Notes: generated by a model from the letters alone, not told the origin. 60,203 nt of DNA from Candidatus Mediterraneibacter avicola (GCA_019115385.1 DXDR01000027.1:1-60203); one strand, 5' to 3'. Counted from the first letter of the stretch, positions 16,923-26,695 are shown. Program-made: numbers and translations.

Positions 16923-16946
16923 ATTGTACTATATGTTTAGTACAAT
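16923..16946. promoter_or_regulatory. Palindromic operator over the PH-operon promoter
   Basis: Perfect inverted repeat ATTGTACTA (16923-16931), 6-bp spacer, TAGTACAAT (16938-16946). It begins inside the -10 box and covers the predicted transcription start. The shape suits a dimeric repressor. A GntR/YtrA-type protein is a guess from the TAGTAC core. No such regulator gene is in the window. Confidence 0.65.
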
Positions 16947-16973
16947 ATTACAGAACCTTTTTCTGTTTGTCAA
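16945..16973 (-). promoter_or_regulatory. Promoter of the PH-domain operon
   Basis: TTGACA (16968-16973), 17-bp spacer, TAATAT (16945-16950) on the minus strand. It begins 8 bp after the enolase stop codon, with no terminator between, so read-through from eno may add to expression. Confidence 0.8.
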
Positions 16974-16980
16974 TCCTGAT

Positions 16981-18279
<1,299 letters not shown>

Positions 18280-18326
18280 CTAAAATTCTGATATATAGTA
18301 TTTCCCCCGGTGATCGGCTTAATGCG

Positions 18327-18355
18327 TTGACTTTTTATATTCCAGAGATTACAAT
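18327..18355 (+). promoter_or_regulatory. Promoter of the YitT-topB unit
   Basis: TTGACT (18327-18332), 17-bp spacer, TACAAT (18350-18355), 42 bp before the ATG at 18397. Confidence 0.65.
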
Positions 18356-18396
18356 TCGAATAGGATACGCCGGTTTGTTTGAGGGAGGGACAAAAG

Positions 18397-19239
18397 ATGA
18401 AATGGAATTTTAAACACTTTTTTCTTCTGACTGCCAGCACGCTTCTTATGGCATTCGGAACTTATTTTTTTAAATTTACCAACAACTTTACTTTCGGCGG
18501 AATTACCGGTCTGGCTGTTCTTGTGGCAAAAACGGGACTTATGTCCGCAGGAGATTTCAACATGATCGCAAGTATGCTTTTACTGATCGCCGGTCTGATC
18601 ATTCTGGGCAAAGAATTTGCAGCCAAAACTGCTTACTGCAGTATCCTGCTCTCGGTCGCCCTCTCCGCCATGGAGCGTCTGTGGCCCATATCTGAGCCGC
18701 TGACCAGCCAGCCTATGCTGGAACTGTGTTTTGCCATAGCACTGCCGGCTCTGGGAAGCGCGGTTCTCTTTAATATCGGCTCCTCCAGCGGCGGAACAGA
18801 TATTATTGCCATGATCCTGAAGAAATATTCCAGTTTTGATATCGGACGCGCACTGATGATCTCGGATGCAGTCATCACCACGGCCAGCTTTTTCGTTTTC
18901 GATATTGAGACAGGACTGTACTCTTTCCTTGGGCTAGCCATCCGTTCCTTTATGATCGACAACTTTATCGAGAGTTTTAATCTTTCAAAATATTTTAATG
19001 TAGTATGCGACCACCCGGAACCCATCTGCGACTTTATCGTCCATTCTCTTGGCAGGAGCGCCAGCGTCTGCCTCGCAAGAGGCGCCTACTCAGGGAAAGA
19101 CAAATACCTGATCCTGACGGCTCTGAACCGGGTGCAGGCCGTAAAGCTGAGAAACTTCATCAAACAGCAGGAACCGACGGCATTTATACTGATCTCCAAC
19201 ACCAGCGAGATCATCGGAAAAGGATTTCACAGTATCTGA
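18397..19239 (+). CDS. YitT family membrane protein
   Basis: 280 residues with about five hydrophobic segments and then a soluble C-terminal domain of the DUF2179 type, whose fold is PII/ACT-like. The family signature FGGITGLAVL and the glycine-rich SSSGGTDIIAMIL are present. I chose the ATG at 18397 (MKWNFKHFF) because GGAGGG lies 7 nt upstream. The function of YitT proteins is not established, and a transporter or sensor role is inference from topology. topB follows 42 bp downstream on the same strand. Confidence 0.88.
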   Translation: MKWNFKHFFLLTASTLLMAFGTYFFKFTNNFTFGGITGLAVLVAKTGLMSAGDFNMIASMLLLIAGLIILGKEFAAKTAYCSILLSVALSAMERLWPISEPLTSQPMLELCFAIALPALGSAVLFNIGSSSGGTDIIAMILKKYSSFDIGRALMISDAVITTASFFVFDIETGLYSFLGLAIRSFMIDNFIESFNLSKYFNVVCDHPEPICDFIVHSLGRSASVCLARGAYSGKDKYLILTALNRVQAVKLRNFIKQQEPTAFILISNTSEIIGKGFHSI

Positions 19240-19281
19240 TCCTGGATTCTTATTTTTGTATGAGAAAGGAGCATTTTATAT

Positions 19282-21537
19282 ATGAAACATCTGGTAATAG
19301 CCGAAAAACCTTCTGTGGCGCGGGATATTGCCCGCGTCCTTCACTGCAGTCAGAAATCTGCCAGCTCTATGGAGGGAAAAGACTATATCGTCACATGGGC
19401 TCTGGGCCACCTGGTGACTCTGGCCGATCCGGAGGAATACGGGGACAAATATAAAGCATGGAATATGGATACCCTCCCCATGCTGCCCGAGCGCTGGAAA
19501 CTTGTCGTCATCCGCCAGACAGCCAAACAGTATCACGCGGTAAAGGATCTGCTCTTTCGCAAAGATGTCTCAGACATAGTCATCGCTACAGACGCAGGAC
19601 GCGAAGGAGAACTGGTAGCCAGGTGGATCCTGGAAAAGGCAGGAAACCGCAAACCGGTAAAACGACTGTGGATCTCATCTGTCACCGACAAAGCCATCCG
19701 GGAGGGATTCGCCCATTTAAGACCCGGCAAAGACTACGAAAACCTGTATCACGCGGCAGTAGCCCGGGCAGAGGCCGACTGGGTCGTGGGCATCAACGCC
19801 ACACGCGCTCTGACATGCAAATACAACGCCCAGCTTTCCTGTGGCCGCGTACAGACTCCGACGCTTGCCATGATAGCAGCCAGAGAGGAAGAAATCCGAA
19901 ACTTCGTGCCTCAGACGTACTACGGACTGAAAGCATCTGCAGGAGGGATCTCTTTTGTATGGACAGACGGAACTTCAAAATCGTCCCGAACTTTTGACAA
20001 AGAGCGGATTGAAGCCATATACAAAAATGCACAGAAGAACCTCAAAATTACAGAGATATCTAAAAAGCCGAAAAAAAGTTATTCTCCCGCTCTGTATGAC
20101 CTGACTGCTCTTCAGCGCGAAGCGAACCAGCGGTATGGATTTTCTGCAAAAGAAACTCTCAATATCATGCAGCGGCTGTACGAAAACCATAAAGTCCTCA
20201 CCTACCCGCGAACAGATTCCAGGTATCTTACCACAGATATTACCGGTACTTTAAAGGAGCGCCTGGAGGCCTGTGCGACAGGTCCCTACAGAAAGACCGC
20301 AGCCCTTCTGGCAAAACAGGAGATCCATCCGTCAAAATCTTTTGTAAATAATGCAAAAGTTTCTGACCACCACGCCATCATTCCCACGGAGGAATATGTG
20401 CGCCTGGAAAATATGTCTTCCGACGAACGCAAAATCTACGACATGGTAGTCCGCCGGTTCCTGGCAGTTCTCTCTCCTGCATGTGAATCCGAGGAGATCT
20501 CTGTCAGCGGCCTTATCGGTAATGAAAGGTTTGCAGCAAAAGGAAGCGTAATAAAGGAATCCGGCTGGCGGCAGATATACGGATCCGACTGGGAAGACAT
20601 GGAAGAAGAGGACGAGGGCGGATTTGCCGGACAGAGCGGAACTGCTGCTTCCTCTGGCTATGGCAGCGCCATTCCCAATGGCCTGGACACTTCTGCTCTT
20701 CGCCCCGGTGCCCTTCTTCCTGTCACCGGCCTTGCCATCACAAAAGGCGCCACAAAGCCTCCGGCATATTTCACAGAAGGTACGCTGATCTCAGCAATGG
20801 AAAATCCGGTAAAATATCTGAAGAATAAGGACAGGGCCATTGTACGGACACTGGGAGAAACCGGCGGACTGGGAACTGTTGCCACACGGGCAGACATTAT
20901 TGAGAAATTGTTTAACAGTTTTCTTATGGAGAAGAAAGGAAATGAAATCCATATTACTTCAAAGGGGAGACAGCTGCTGTCTCTGGTCCCGCCAGATCTG
21001 AAAAGCCCGGAGCTGACAGCCCGGTGGGAGCTGCGCCTGCAGGCCATTTCCCGGGGAAAAGATTCTGACCGAAAATTTATGGACGAGATCCAGAATTATA
21101 CAAAGAAGCTTATCCGGGAGATCCGGGATGCAGACGGCACTTTCCGCCACGATAATCTGACCCGCCATAAATGCCCCCAATGCGGGAAACTTATGTTGGA
21201 AGTAAACGGAAAACACGGGAAAATGCTTGTATGCCAGGACCGGGAATGCGGATATCGTGAAACAATATCCCGGCACACCAATGCCCGCTGTCCGGTATGC
21301 CACAAAAAAATGGAACTTATCGGAAAGGGCGACGCCCAGAGATTTGTATGCTCCTGCGGACATAAAGAGAAGCTCTCCGCCTTTCAGGAAAGAAAAAAGA
21401 AAGAAGGGAAGGGTGCGAACAAACGAGACGTGGCAGCATATATGAAAAAACAGTCCAAAGAGGCAGAACAACCCCTCAACAACGCATTTGCAGATGCCTT
21501 TAAAAAAATAGGATTTGGAGAGGGAAATCGTGAATGA
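19282..21537 (+). CDS. topB: DNA topoisomerase III
   Basis: 751-residue type IA topoisomerase. The TOPRIM domain is residues about 1-150, with E8 (VIAEKPS) and the acidic DAGREGE at 104-110. The catalytic tyrosine is Y308 in LTYPRTDSRYL. The C-terminus bears a four-cysteine zinc ribbon (CPQCGK ... CQDREC) and a second Cys set (CPVCHKK ... CSCG). A Gly/Ser-rich acidic insertion at about 433-460 (DMEEEDEGG) is unusual. The length and zinc fingers match the chromosomal TopB of Firmicutes, and no conjugation genes are nearby. Confidence 0.95.
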   Translation: MKHLVIAEKPSVARDIARVLHCSQKSASSMEGKDYIVTWALGHLVTLADPEEYGDKYKAWNMDTLPMLPERWKLVVIRQTAKQYHAVKDLLFRKDVSDIVIATDAGREGELVARWILEKAGNRKPVKRLWISSVTDKAIREGFAHLRPGKDYENLYHAAVARAEADWVVGINATRALTCKYNAQLSCGRVQTPTLAMIAAREEEIRNFVPQTYYGLKASAGGISFVWTDGTSKSSRTFDKERIEAIYKNAQKNLKITEISKKPKKSYSPALYDLTALQREANQRYGFSAKETLNIMQRLYENHKVLTYPRTDSRYLTTDITGTLKERLEACATGPYRKTAALLAKQEIHPSKSFVNNAKVSDHHAIIPTEEYVRLENMSSDERKIYDMVVRRFLAVLSPACESEEISVSGLIGNERFAAKGSVIKESGWRQIYGSDWEDMEEEDEGGFAGQSGTAASSGYGSAIPNGLDTSALRPGALLPVTGLAITKGATKPPAYFTEGTLISAMENPVKYLKNKDRAIVRTLGETGGLGTVATRADIIEKLFNSFLMEKKGNEIHITSKGRQLLSLVPPDLKSPELTARWELRLQAISRGKDSDRKFMDEIQNYTKKLIREIRDADGTFRHDNLTRHKCPQCGKLMLEVNGKHGKMLVCQDRECGYRETISRHTNARCPVCHKKMELIGKGDAQRFVCSCGHKEKLSAFQERKKKEGKGANKRDVAAYMKKQSKEAEQPLNNAFADAFKKIGFGEGNRE

Positions 21538-21541
21538 GAGA

Positions 21542-21575
21542 AAGGGCGCCGGTCTCTCCCGGCGCCCCTTCCTTC
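21542..21575. terminator. GC-rich hairpin between convergent topB and SleB-like genes
   Basis: AAGGGCGCCGG (21542-21552) pairs with CCGGCGCCCCTT (21559-21570) with one bulge, and is flanked by pyrimidine-rich sequence. The convergent genes on either side could share it. Confidence 0.75.
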
Positions 21576-21593
21576 TCTCATATAAATCCGAAT

Positions 21594-22241
21594 CTATCGG
21601 AAGAAATGATCTCCGATCTGATATCCTCCTCCCCCGGTGCTGAAATACAGACAGCCGCCCACGGGATTGCTTCCCGCCAGCGCGTCTTCTGCAGCCTGCA
21701 TGGCGGAATCTGTGTAACCGCCGCTTGCAAGTACAGAATCCAGCCATCCCGTCATAGCCGGCGTAAACTGCCCGGACTGATATATGACGTCTGAGATCGT
21801 ATCCGGATATGAACCGCTCTTAACACGATTCATGACAACCGCTCCCACGGCCACCTGCCCTTCATATGGCTGATTTCCTGCTTCGCAGAAGATCAGGGCA
21901 GCAAGCAGTTCTTTATCTGCCTGTGCTGCGGCTTCTCTGGCCGCCTGTTCTTCAGCAAGCCGCTGCGCCTCCTCTGCTGCTTTTCTCTCCTCTTCCAGCT
22001 TTCTGAGATACTCATTGTGCGCTTCTTCCGCCGCAGTTACTGTTTTCTCAAGCACTTCTGTATGCATATCACGCGGAATCTCGGAAAAATCCCACTCTGC
22101 ATACATCGCCCCTGCCGCCGGCAGCATAAATAAGGATGCATCTGCGTCTGCGCCCAGACTTGAAAACCCTGTCAACAGAGCCGCACTGGAAGCTGCAAGG
22201 TATAGAGACAGGATAATCCTCCTGCTTTTATTATATTTCAT
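21594..22241 (-). CDS. SleB/CwlJ-type cell wall hydrolase, secreted
   Basis: 215 residues. An N-terminal signal peptide or anchor (RRIILSLYLAASSAALLTGF) is followed by a spacer and a charged Ala/Glu coiled coil (EAHNEYLRKLEEERKAAEEA). The Hydrolase_2 domain runs from about residue 110 to the C-terminus: LIFCEAGNQPYEGQVAVG, VVMNRVKSGSYP, and GQFTPAMTGW. The Glu of CEAGNQ is the presumed catalytic acid. The family cleaves cortex or vegetative peptidoglycan. AGGAGGAG precedes the ATG. The domain is paralogous to that in the 50510-51538 protein. Confidence 0.88.
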   Translation of the reverse strand: MKYNKSRRIILSLYLAASSAALLTGFSSLGADADASLFMLPAAGAMYAEWDFSEIPRDMHTEVLEKTVTAAEEAHNEYLRKLEEERKAAEEAQRLAEEQAAREAAAQADKELLAALIFCEAGNQPYEGQVAVGAVVMNRVKSGSYPDTISDVIYQSGQFTPAMTGWLDSVLASGGYTDSAMQAAEDALAGSNPVGGCLYFSTGGGGYQIGDHFFR

Positions 22242-22346
22242 ATACTCCTCCTCTTAACTTATTGCAATATCTTTATGTAGTTCTTAATTAAATATATGCA
22301 GTATTTTCGATTGTATTACAGATATTACAAAAATGTTACGGAGGCT

Positions 22347-22375
22347 ATTCTAATATAAAACTCTTATCTTGTCAA
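22347..22375 (-). promoter_or_regulatory. Promoter of the SleB-like gene
   Basis: TTGACA (22370-22375), 17-bp spacer, TAGAAT (22347-22352) on the minus strand, giving a leader of about 100 nt. Confidence 0.75.
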
Positions 22376-22404
22376 CTTTTTTATTTCACTTTTTCCAAGG
22401 CACA

Positions 22405-22460
22405 CAACAAAAAAGGGCTGCAGCAGAAGCAGATGAATAATCTGATCCCACTGCAGCTCC
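22405..22460 (-). terminator. Terminator of ribU
   Basis: On the minus strand GAGCTGCAG pairs with CTGCAGC and is followed by CCTTTTTTG, 20-70 bp after the ribU stop codon. Confidence 0.7.
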
Positions 22461-22476
22461 ATCCATTATATGCCTG

Positions 22477-23034
22477 TTACCTGCGGAGAAAATTGGCAAT
22501 CCTCTTATACACGATAAAGGTAACAGCTCCGTTGATTCCGGCCTTGATCACATTAAATCCGACAATAAACGGCATCAGCTGCCACACTGCAGAAACAGGA
22601 ACTCCCATGAACAGCGGCGTGATCACCATATTGGCTCCCAGCATAACAACTGCCATGGAAGCCGTGCCGCACACAAGAGCCACAGCCGCTCTTGCTCTCG
22701 TTTTCTTTCTGCTGTATATCGTTCCTGAGACCGTCACAAGCACTCCTGTAGCGATCACATGCATCAGAATGCCGTACAGTCCGCTGGATGCGCTGACTGT
22801 CAGCCCCTGGACAACCGACGTGACCACTGTCAGCACAAGACCTGCAAGAGGTCCGAAAGCAAACGTTCCGATCAGGATAGGAATATCCGCCGGATCATAC
22901 TCCAAAAATGCTACTGCCGGGAAAATCGGAAAGTGGATCAGGTAGACGAGCGCCACCGATATTGCCACCATCGCTCCCATTTTCACCATTTTCATTGTTT
23001 TTCCGCTGTTTACGGCCATCTGTCCTTCTGTCAT
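22477..23034 (-). CDS. ribU: Riboflavin ECF transporter substrate-binding subunit RibU
   Basis: 185-residue integral membrane S component of an energy-coupling-factor transporter that takes up riboflavin, working with a shared EcfAA'T module not in this window. About five to six transmembrane segments are visible, and the FLEYDPADIPILIGTFAFGP block is characteristic of RibU. AAAGGAG precedes the ATG. The identification is strongly supported by the FMN riboswitch and terminator in its leader. Confidence 0.95.
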   Translation of the reverse strand: MTEGQMAVNSGKTMKMVKMGAMVAISVALVYLIHFPIFPAVAFLEYDPADIPILIGTFAFGPLAGLVLTVVTSVVQGLTVSASSGLYGILMHVIATGVLVTVSGTIYSRKKTRARAAVALVCGTASMAVVMLGANMVITPLFMGVPVSAVWQLMPFIVGFNVIKAGINGAVTFIVYKRIANFLRR

Positions 23035-23167
23035 TGTTATCTCTCCTTTTTCTTCCGCGTTTGCGCGGTTAATCTTTTTGAAAAAGGCAATCTTCCTGGA
23101 AATCCTCCGTCAAAGAATTTCTGTCCGGATACAGACAGTATGCTTCTTACTGTTCTGTACTCAGCGA

Positions 23168-23203
23168 CAAAAAAACCCCGGACTTTTTTGCCCGGGGTTT
23201 TCG
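23168..23203 (-). terminator. Riboswitch-controlled terminator upstream of ribU
   Basis: On the minus strand AAACCCCGGGC pairs with CCGGGGTTT across a short A-rich loop and is followed by a run of Ts. It lies between the FMN aptamer and the ribU start codon. It is presumably the expression platform: premature termination when FMN is bound. Confidence 0.85.
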
Positions 23204-23250
23204 CTTTCTTCAACAAAATTTCTGCGAAATCATCTGATTTGCGCAGCTAA

Positions 23251-23397
23251 GAATCTCTTCTCTCATCCAGACTATACTGTCGGTACCGGAATCCTTTCTC
23301 TGATTTTTCTGTTTACAGAAAGTCACCGGTTCAGCCGCTTAAAAAGCGGGTCGCGGACTATACCGCCGGTTGGGACTTGCACCCGACCCCGAAGATT
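23251..23397 (-). promoter_or_regulatory. FMN riboswitch (RFN element)
   Basis: Read on the minus strand it contains the conserved blocks in order: ATCTTCGGGG, GGGTGCAAGTCCC, ACCGGCGGT, AGTCCGCGAC, a variable hairpin, CCGGTGAC, GATTCCGGTACCGACAGT and TAGTCTGGATGAGAGAAGA. These are the diagnostic J and P segments of the RFN aptamer. It precedes an intrinsic terminator and ribU, so excess FMN should shut off riboflavin uptake. Confidence 0.97.
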
Positions 23398-23417
23398 TTA
23401 TTCCTTTTACGTGTACT

Positions 23418-23446
23418 AATATAACTCTTTATAAGCGCGATTTCAA
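23418..23446 (-). promoter_or_regulatory. Promoter of the FMN riboswitch-ribU unit
   Basis: TTGAAA (23441-23446), 17-bp spacer, TATATT (23418-23423) on the minus strand, starting transcription about 15 nt before the aptamer. Confidence 0.75.
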
Positions 23447-23473
23447 GATATTTTTACATTTTTTGCATTTTAG

Positions 23474-23546
23474 GTATAACAGCGGCGCCAGCCGCAGTAA
23501 GCACACAGCGCGGTTTTCCGAATGGCGCGGGCTGAACTGTTACTTT
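23474..23546. repeat. Dispersed repeat, short copy
   Basis: A 65-bp block (from about 23483 to 23546) matches 54464-54528 with six differences, all substitutions. It ends GGCTGAACTGTTAC (23530-23543). The left end shows GTATAACAG where the longer copy has GTAACAG, so this copy looks like an internally deleted form. Confidence 0.75.
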
Positions 23547-23604
23547 TAGGTTTCACACTTTTTTTCCTGTTTGTTCATAATCCATTCAAAAGTTTATCAC
23601 ACTT

Positions 23605-23705
23605 TTTACACAACTAATTTATATACTATAATTGTTCTTAAGAAGAACACTTTTTCATAAACTTTTTCCCCCTTTGAGTCACAGAAATGTGACTCTTTCC
23701 TTTTT
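23605..23705 (+). ncRNA. Possible very short transcript: promoter plus terminator-like hairpin
   Basis: TTTACA (23605-23610), 16-bp spacer and TATAAT (23627-23632) are followed 44 nt later by a perfect 8-bp stem, GAGTCACA/TGTGACTC (23676-23695). It is capped by GAAA and trailed by TTTCCTTTTT. The transcript would be about 65 nt with no ORF. No known RNA family was recognised, and chance association is possible. Confidence 0.3.
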
Positions 23706-23762
23706 GTGAAAAAATTGCGCCGCCGGAACCGGAATTCAGTACCGCGCAGCGCTGAGTAAGAT

Positions 23763-23808
23763 AAAAGGGCTGCCGCGCTAAAACTGACTTAGCACAGCAG
23801 CCCTTTAT
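23763..23808. terminator. Terminator downstream of the DUF5685-DnaJ-membrane operon
   Basis: AAAAGGGCTGCCGCGCTAA pairs with TTAGCACAGCAGCCCTTT across a short loop, with T or A runs on both sides. It lies 20-65 bp after the stop codon at 23829. Confidence 0.85.
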
Positions 23809-23828
23809 TCTCCATCTTCTCTTCTGTA

Positions 23829-24362
23829 TCAGTTCATGAATCTTCCTCTTATCTTCCCCCACACATGAGCCTGAACATAATCATATGCCCGATCATAGAT
23901 AAACAGGCCAATCTGTCCGCCAGCGATCACGCCGGCCATCACCACATCCGATATGGCCCGGGAAAAAAGCAGATCACGGAACAGGATCACGATCGGAATA
24001 TACATAATATTAAAGATCACATATTTCGAGATCCAGAAAACCACGTTTCTTTTCTGCATCTGGCTGCGTTTTTCCAGCCATCTCCATACCGCCTCGATTC
24101 CCCAGATGTAAAATCCCATTGCGGCAAATGTAACAACGTAAAACTTATTCGGCGCCGTGATAAAGCCGAGCAGCACTGCGGCAATATAGAAAGCCGCTCC
24201 CACACGCAGCCCGAATTCACGAACGGCAATTCCGACAAAAAAGGATGCCGCCGCGAGCAGAAACAGTGTACTTGTCTCAATAACACTTCCAAGTGCCATA
24301 AAAACTACCGCCAGAGCGAGAAGCAGTCCTCCAAATGCCATTGTCTTTGCTTTTACATGCAT
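23829..24362 (-). CDS. Integral membrane protein, ECF S-component-like
   Basis: 177 residues, about five to six hydrophobic segments ([58 protein letters not shown]). The N-terminal pattern resembles small-vitamin ECF S components and related unassigned clostridial membrane proteins. I cannot name a substrate. The ATG at 24362 overlaps the end of the DnaJ-domain gene by 10 bp, so translation is coupled. It is the last gene of a three-gene operon. Confidence 0.7.
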   Translation of the reverse strand: MHVKAKTMAFGGLLLALAVVFMALGSVIETSTLFLLAAASFFVGIAVREFGLRVGAAFYIAAVLLGFITAPNKFYVVTFAAMGFYIWGIEAVWRWLEKRSQMQKRNVVFWISKYVIFNIMYIPIVILFRDLLFSRAISDVVMAGVIAGGQIGLFIYDRAYDYVQAHVWGKIRGRFMN

Positions 24363-25015
24363 GAACAAAGATCTCCTCCCATACATTCACAGAGCTGGTC
24401 AGCAATAAACAGATCGCAGCACATATTTCCTGTGCCGCAGGAAGATCCCCCCGAGCCATATCCTGCACCATAAGGACTGCTCTGATATCTTCTGCTGCTG
24501 AAGTCAAGCTGGTTTAACAGCTGTCTGTACTGCGGGTTATTTGGTTCCATATTAACAGCCTGAGCCGCATGATCTCTGGCGAGAACATTATTTCCCAATC
24601 CCGCATTCGCGCAGCCGCTTAAGTAATACCAAAGCGCCGACCTCTCAGGAACCTGATCCAGCGTATTGAGCGCCTCACGGAAACGTCTGCTATTGATGTA
24701 ATTAACCGCTGCCTGGAGACGCGGATCAGGCGCTGCTCCCTGGGAAGTTCCGCCGCTGTAGGAATAACTGCCGGAGTTTCCGGATGATGACCCTCCGTAG
24801 GAATAACTGCCGGAGTTCCCGGACGAACGCTCATGCATGATCGTATCGTATGCCTCCTGCACTTCCTTGAACTTTTCCTCCGCCAGATCAGCAAGCGGAT
24901 TGTCCACGTTTGCATCAGGATGATACTTGCGCGTCAGTTCCCTGTATGCTTTTTTTATCTCATCATCCGATGCACTGGAGGACACGCCAAGCACATCATA
25001 TGGGTTTTTTGTCAT
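24353..25015 (-). CDS. J-domain protein with Gly/Ser repeats, TPR-like region and Cys-rich tail
   Basis: 220 residues. The J domain is residues 1-65 with HPD at 32-34, so it should stimulate an Hsp70 ATPase. Two copies of SGNSGSYSY form a Gly/Ser/Tyr linker. A helical TPR-like segment follows ([20 protein letters not shown] ... [13 protein letters not shown]). The C-terminus ends in a Cys-rich tail ([11 protein letters not shown] ... [12 protein letters not shown]). It lacks the zinc-finger and substrate-binding domains of DnaJ proper. The start overlaps the DUF5685 stop as ATGA. The role is unknown beyond J-protein activity. Confidence 0.88.
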   Translation of the reverse strand: MTKNPYDVLGVSSSASDDEIKKAYRELTRKYHPDANVDNPLADLAEEKFKEVQEAYDTIMHERSSGNSGSYSYGGSSSGNSGSYSYSGGTSQGAAPDPRLQAAVNYINSRRFREALNTLDQVPERSALWYYLSGCANAGLGNNVLARDHAAQAVNMEPNNPQYRQLLNQLDFSSRRYQSSPYGAGYGSGGSSCGTGNMCCDLFIADQLCECMGGDLCSCM

Positions 25016-25848
25016 TTTTTCCTTTCCTCACTTTTCTTCATCTGTATCTTATTATAGCGATTCCAGACACCATCATACAATATATTTCTCAAAATGTCCA
25101 CATCAACCAGGCACGGGAGGCGTTCAAATTCTGCCGTGCTCTCTGCGATCATCATACACAGGATCTGCTGCATCCGCTCCTCATAGTCCTCATTTTCATA
25201 AATCTTTTTCAGAGGATTGTAGCGGCCTTTCTGAATATCCTCCGGCAGATCCTCGTATGCATCCATAATATATATATATTTTCCAAGAAAGAAGCCCATT
25301 TTCCGCAGACTTCTCTCCCAGCCGTCCTCCTGATAGACAAAGAGTTCTTCCATCAGACGTCCGAAGCAGCCTGCCGTGCGGTCGATGTCTGTGCTGTTCT
25401 CCTTTTCGCATACTGAAAGATTCTGAAGTTCCCTCTGGATAGCCCGGCTCTGCCTGGGATAAGCCGCCTCGATCCTGCGTGCCTTTCCGGCGAGCATACT
25501 TTTCGTCATCAGACTGCTGACTTTCCTGTCGTCCTCCCAGTCGTCCTCCATATGGTAATACGCAAGCAGCACATTCATAGCTGCCGCGTAAGACGTAATC
25601 TCATTTCGCAGCATTTTCTGTTTTTTCACAGGGTGAACCTTACAGCGGTGCATTTGCGTCTCCGTCGCTGTCTCATACAGAGAGGAAAGCAGGATAACGG
25701 CAAACGTCATATCATAGGTCAACGTCATTTGCCCCATAAATCCGTACTTTTCTTTCAGGACACGGCACAGTCCGCAATAGTACGCCTTATATTTTTTCAG
25801 ATCCTTCACCTTCAGTTCCGGTTCACAGATGGTCACATAGCCAAACAT
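25012..25848 (-). CDS. DUF5685 family protein
   Basis: 278 residues, starting [20 protein letters not shown] followed by [14 protein letters not shown], the hallmark Cys pair of the family. The rest is predicted helical with acidic/aromatic motifs ([32 protein letters not shown]) that recall prenyltransferase-like helical folds but lack a clear DDxxD pair. GGAG precedes the ATG at 25848. It is the first gene of the operon with the J-domain protein and a membrane protein, with 4-bp and 10-bp overlaps. The function is not known. Confidence 0.8.
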   Translation of the reverse strand: MFGYVTICEPELKVKDLKKYKAYYCGLCRVLKEKYGFMGQMTLTYDMTFAVILLSSLYETATETQMHRCKVHPVKKQKMLRNEITSYAAAMNVLLAYYHMEDDWEDDRKVSSLMTKSMLAGKARRIEAAYPRQSRAIQRELQNLSVCEKENSTDIDRTAGCFGRLMEELFVYQEDGWERSLRKMGFFLGKYIYIMDAYEDLPEDIQKGRYNPLKKIYENEDYEERMQQILCMMIAESTAEFERLPCLVDVDILRNILYDGVWNRYNKIQMKKSEERKK

Positions 25849-26034
25849 GATTTCTCCAATCTTTATTCGCATCCTCCGCTTTTTCATCTGGAGCGTTGTT
25901 TCTGCTATTATATCATGCATATTCGGCCCTGTTCATAACATTTTTATAAAAAAACTCCGATCCGCTCCAAATAGAAGCCTTATGCTCCTGGTCTTTTCCC
26001 GCAGATGGACTGGTACAAGCTCCTGACCGCTTGT

Positions 26035-26087
26035 TTGTTAACCAATTATTTATTTTAGTTGACATATGCAGAAATATCAATTATACT
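26035..26087 (+). promoter_or_regulatory. bioY promoter with BirA-like operator
   Basis: The promoter is TTGACA (26059-26064), 17-bp spacer, TATACT (26082-26087). Overlapping its -35 box, TGTTAACC (26036-26043) and AGTTGACA (26057-26064) form an imperfect inverted pair 13 bp apart. This fits the biotin repressor BirA site layout known in Firmicutes. Confidence 0.7.
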
Positions 26088-26124
26088 ATGCTTCACTTAT
26101 TCATTCATGCAAGGAGTAAATGCC

Positions 26125-26691
26125 ATGTCCGCTAAAACTGATTTTCACACTCGTCTGAACCGCACAAGATTTTTGACTCTTACCGGCCTGATGACAGCGC
26201 TCACCTGTATAATCGGTCCGCTTTCCCTGCCACTTCCAGTCAGCCCTGTGCCCATCACCCTGACAAATTTTGCGGTTTACATGGCTGTCTATGTCCTGGG
26301 TCTAAGGGACGGGACCATAAGCTGTCTGATCTATCTCTGTCTGGGAGCCGCAGGTCTTCCTGTCTTTTCTGCTTTCAGCGGCGGTCTGGCAAAGCTGGCC
26401 GGACCTACCGGAGGGTATCTGATCGGTTTTTTCTTCCTCGCGCTGGTACAGGGATCGTTTATGCGCGGATTCCCGGGGAAAAATACGGCTGCCATAGCCG
26501 GAATGATCCTCGGAACCACTGTGTGCTATTTCTTTGGAACTCTGTGGCTGGCCTGGCAGATGGGACTTTCTTTTGGCGCTGCGCTGGCTGCCGGAGTCAT
26601 TCCTTATCTCCCGGGAGACGGCGTAAAAATCGCTGCCGCCGCTCTGATCGGGCCAAAGCTTCAGGCTGCAGTCAGAAAAGCTTTCGTATAA
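26125..26691 (+). CDS. bioY: Biotin transporter BioY
   Basis: 188-residue membrane S component for biotin uptake, with about six transmembrane segments. Signature segments are present: LTGLMTALTCIIGPLSLPLP, SPVPITLTNFAVYMA, LAGPTGGYLIGF and IPYLPGDGVKIA. I chose the ATG at 26125 (MSAKTDF), which has AAGGAG 8-9 nt upstream. A longer in-frame start would lie inside the promoter. The BirA-like operator supports biotin-repressed expression. Like RibU it needs an ECF module encoded elsewhere. Confidence 0.95.
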   Translation: MSAKTDFHTRLNRTRFLTLTGLMTALTCIIGPLSLPLPVSPVPITLTNFAVYMAVYVLGLRDGTISCLIYLCLGAAGLPVFSAFSGGLAKLAGPTGGYLIGFFFLALVQGSFMRGFPGKNTAAIAGMILGTTVCYFFGTLWLAWQMGLSFGAALAAGVIPYLPGDGVKIAAAALIGPKLQAAVRKAFV

Positions 26692-26695
26692 AGCA

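Noticed and set aside
22759-23419. Plus-strand frames across the ribU leader
   Set aside because: They lie over the FMN riboswitch, its terminator and ribU, all clearly functional on the minus strand.
24700-24830. Possible CRISPR-like or short tandem repeat array
   Set aside because: The repetition is two coding repeats of SGNSGSYSY in the J-domain protein, not spaced identical repeats.
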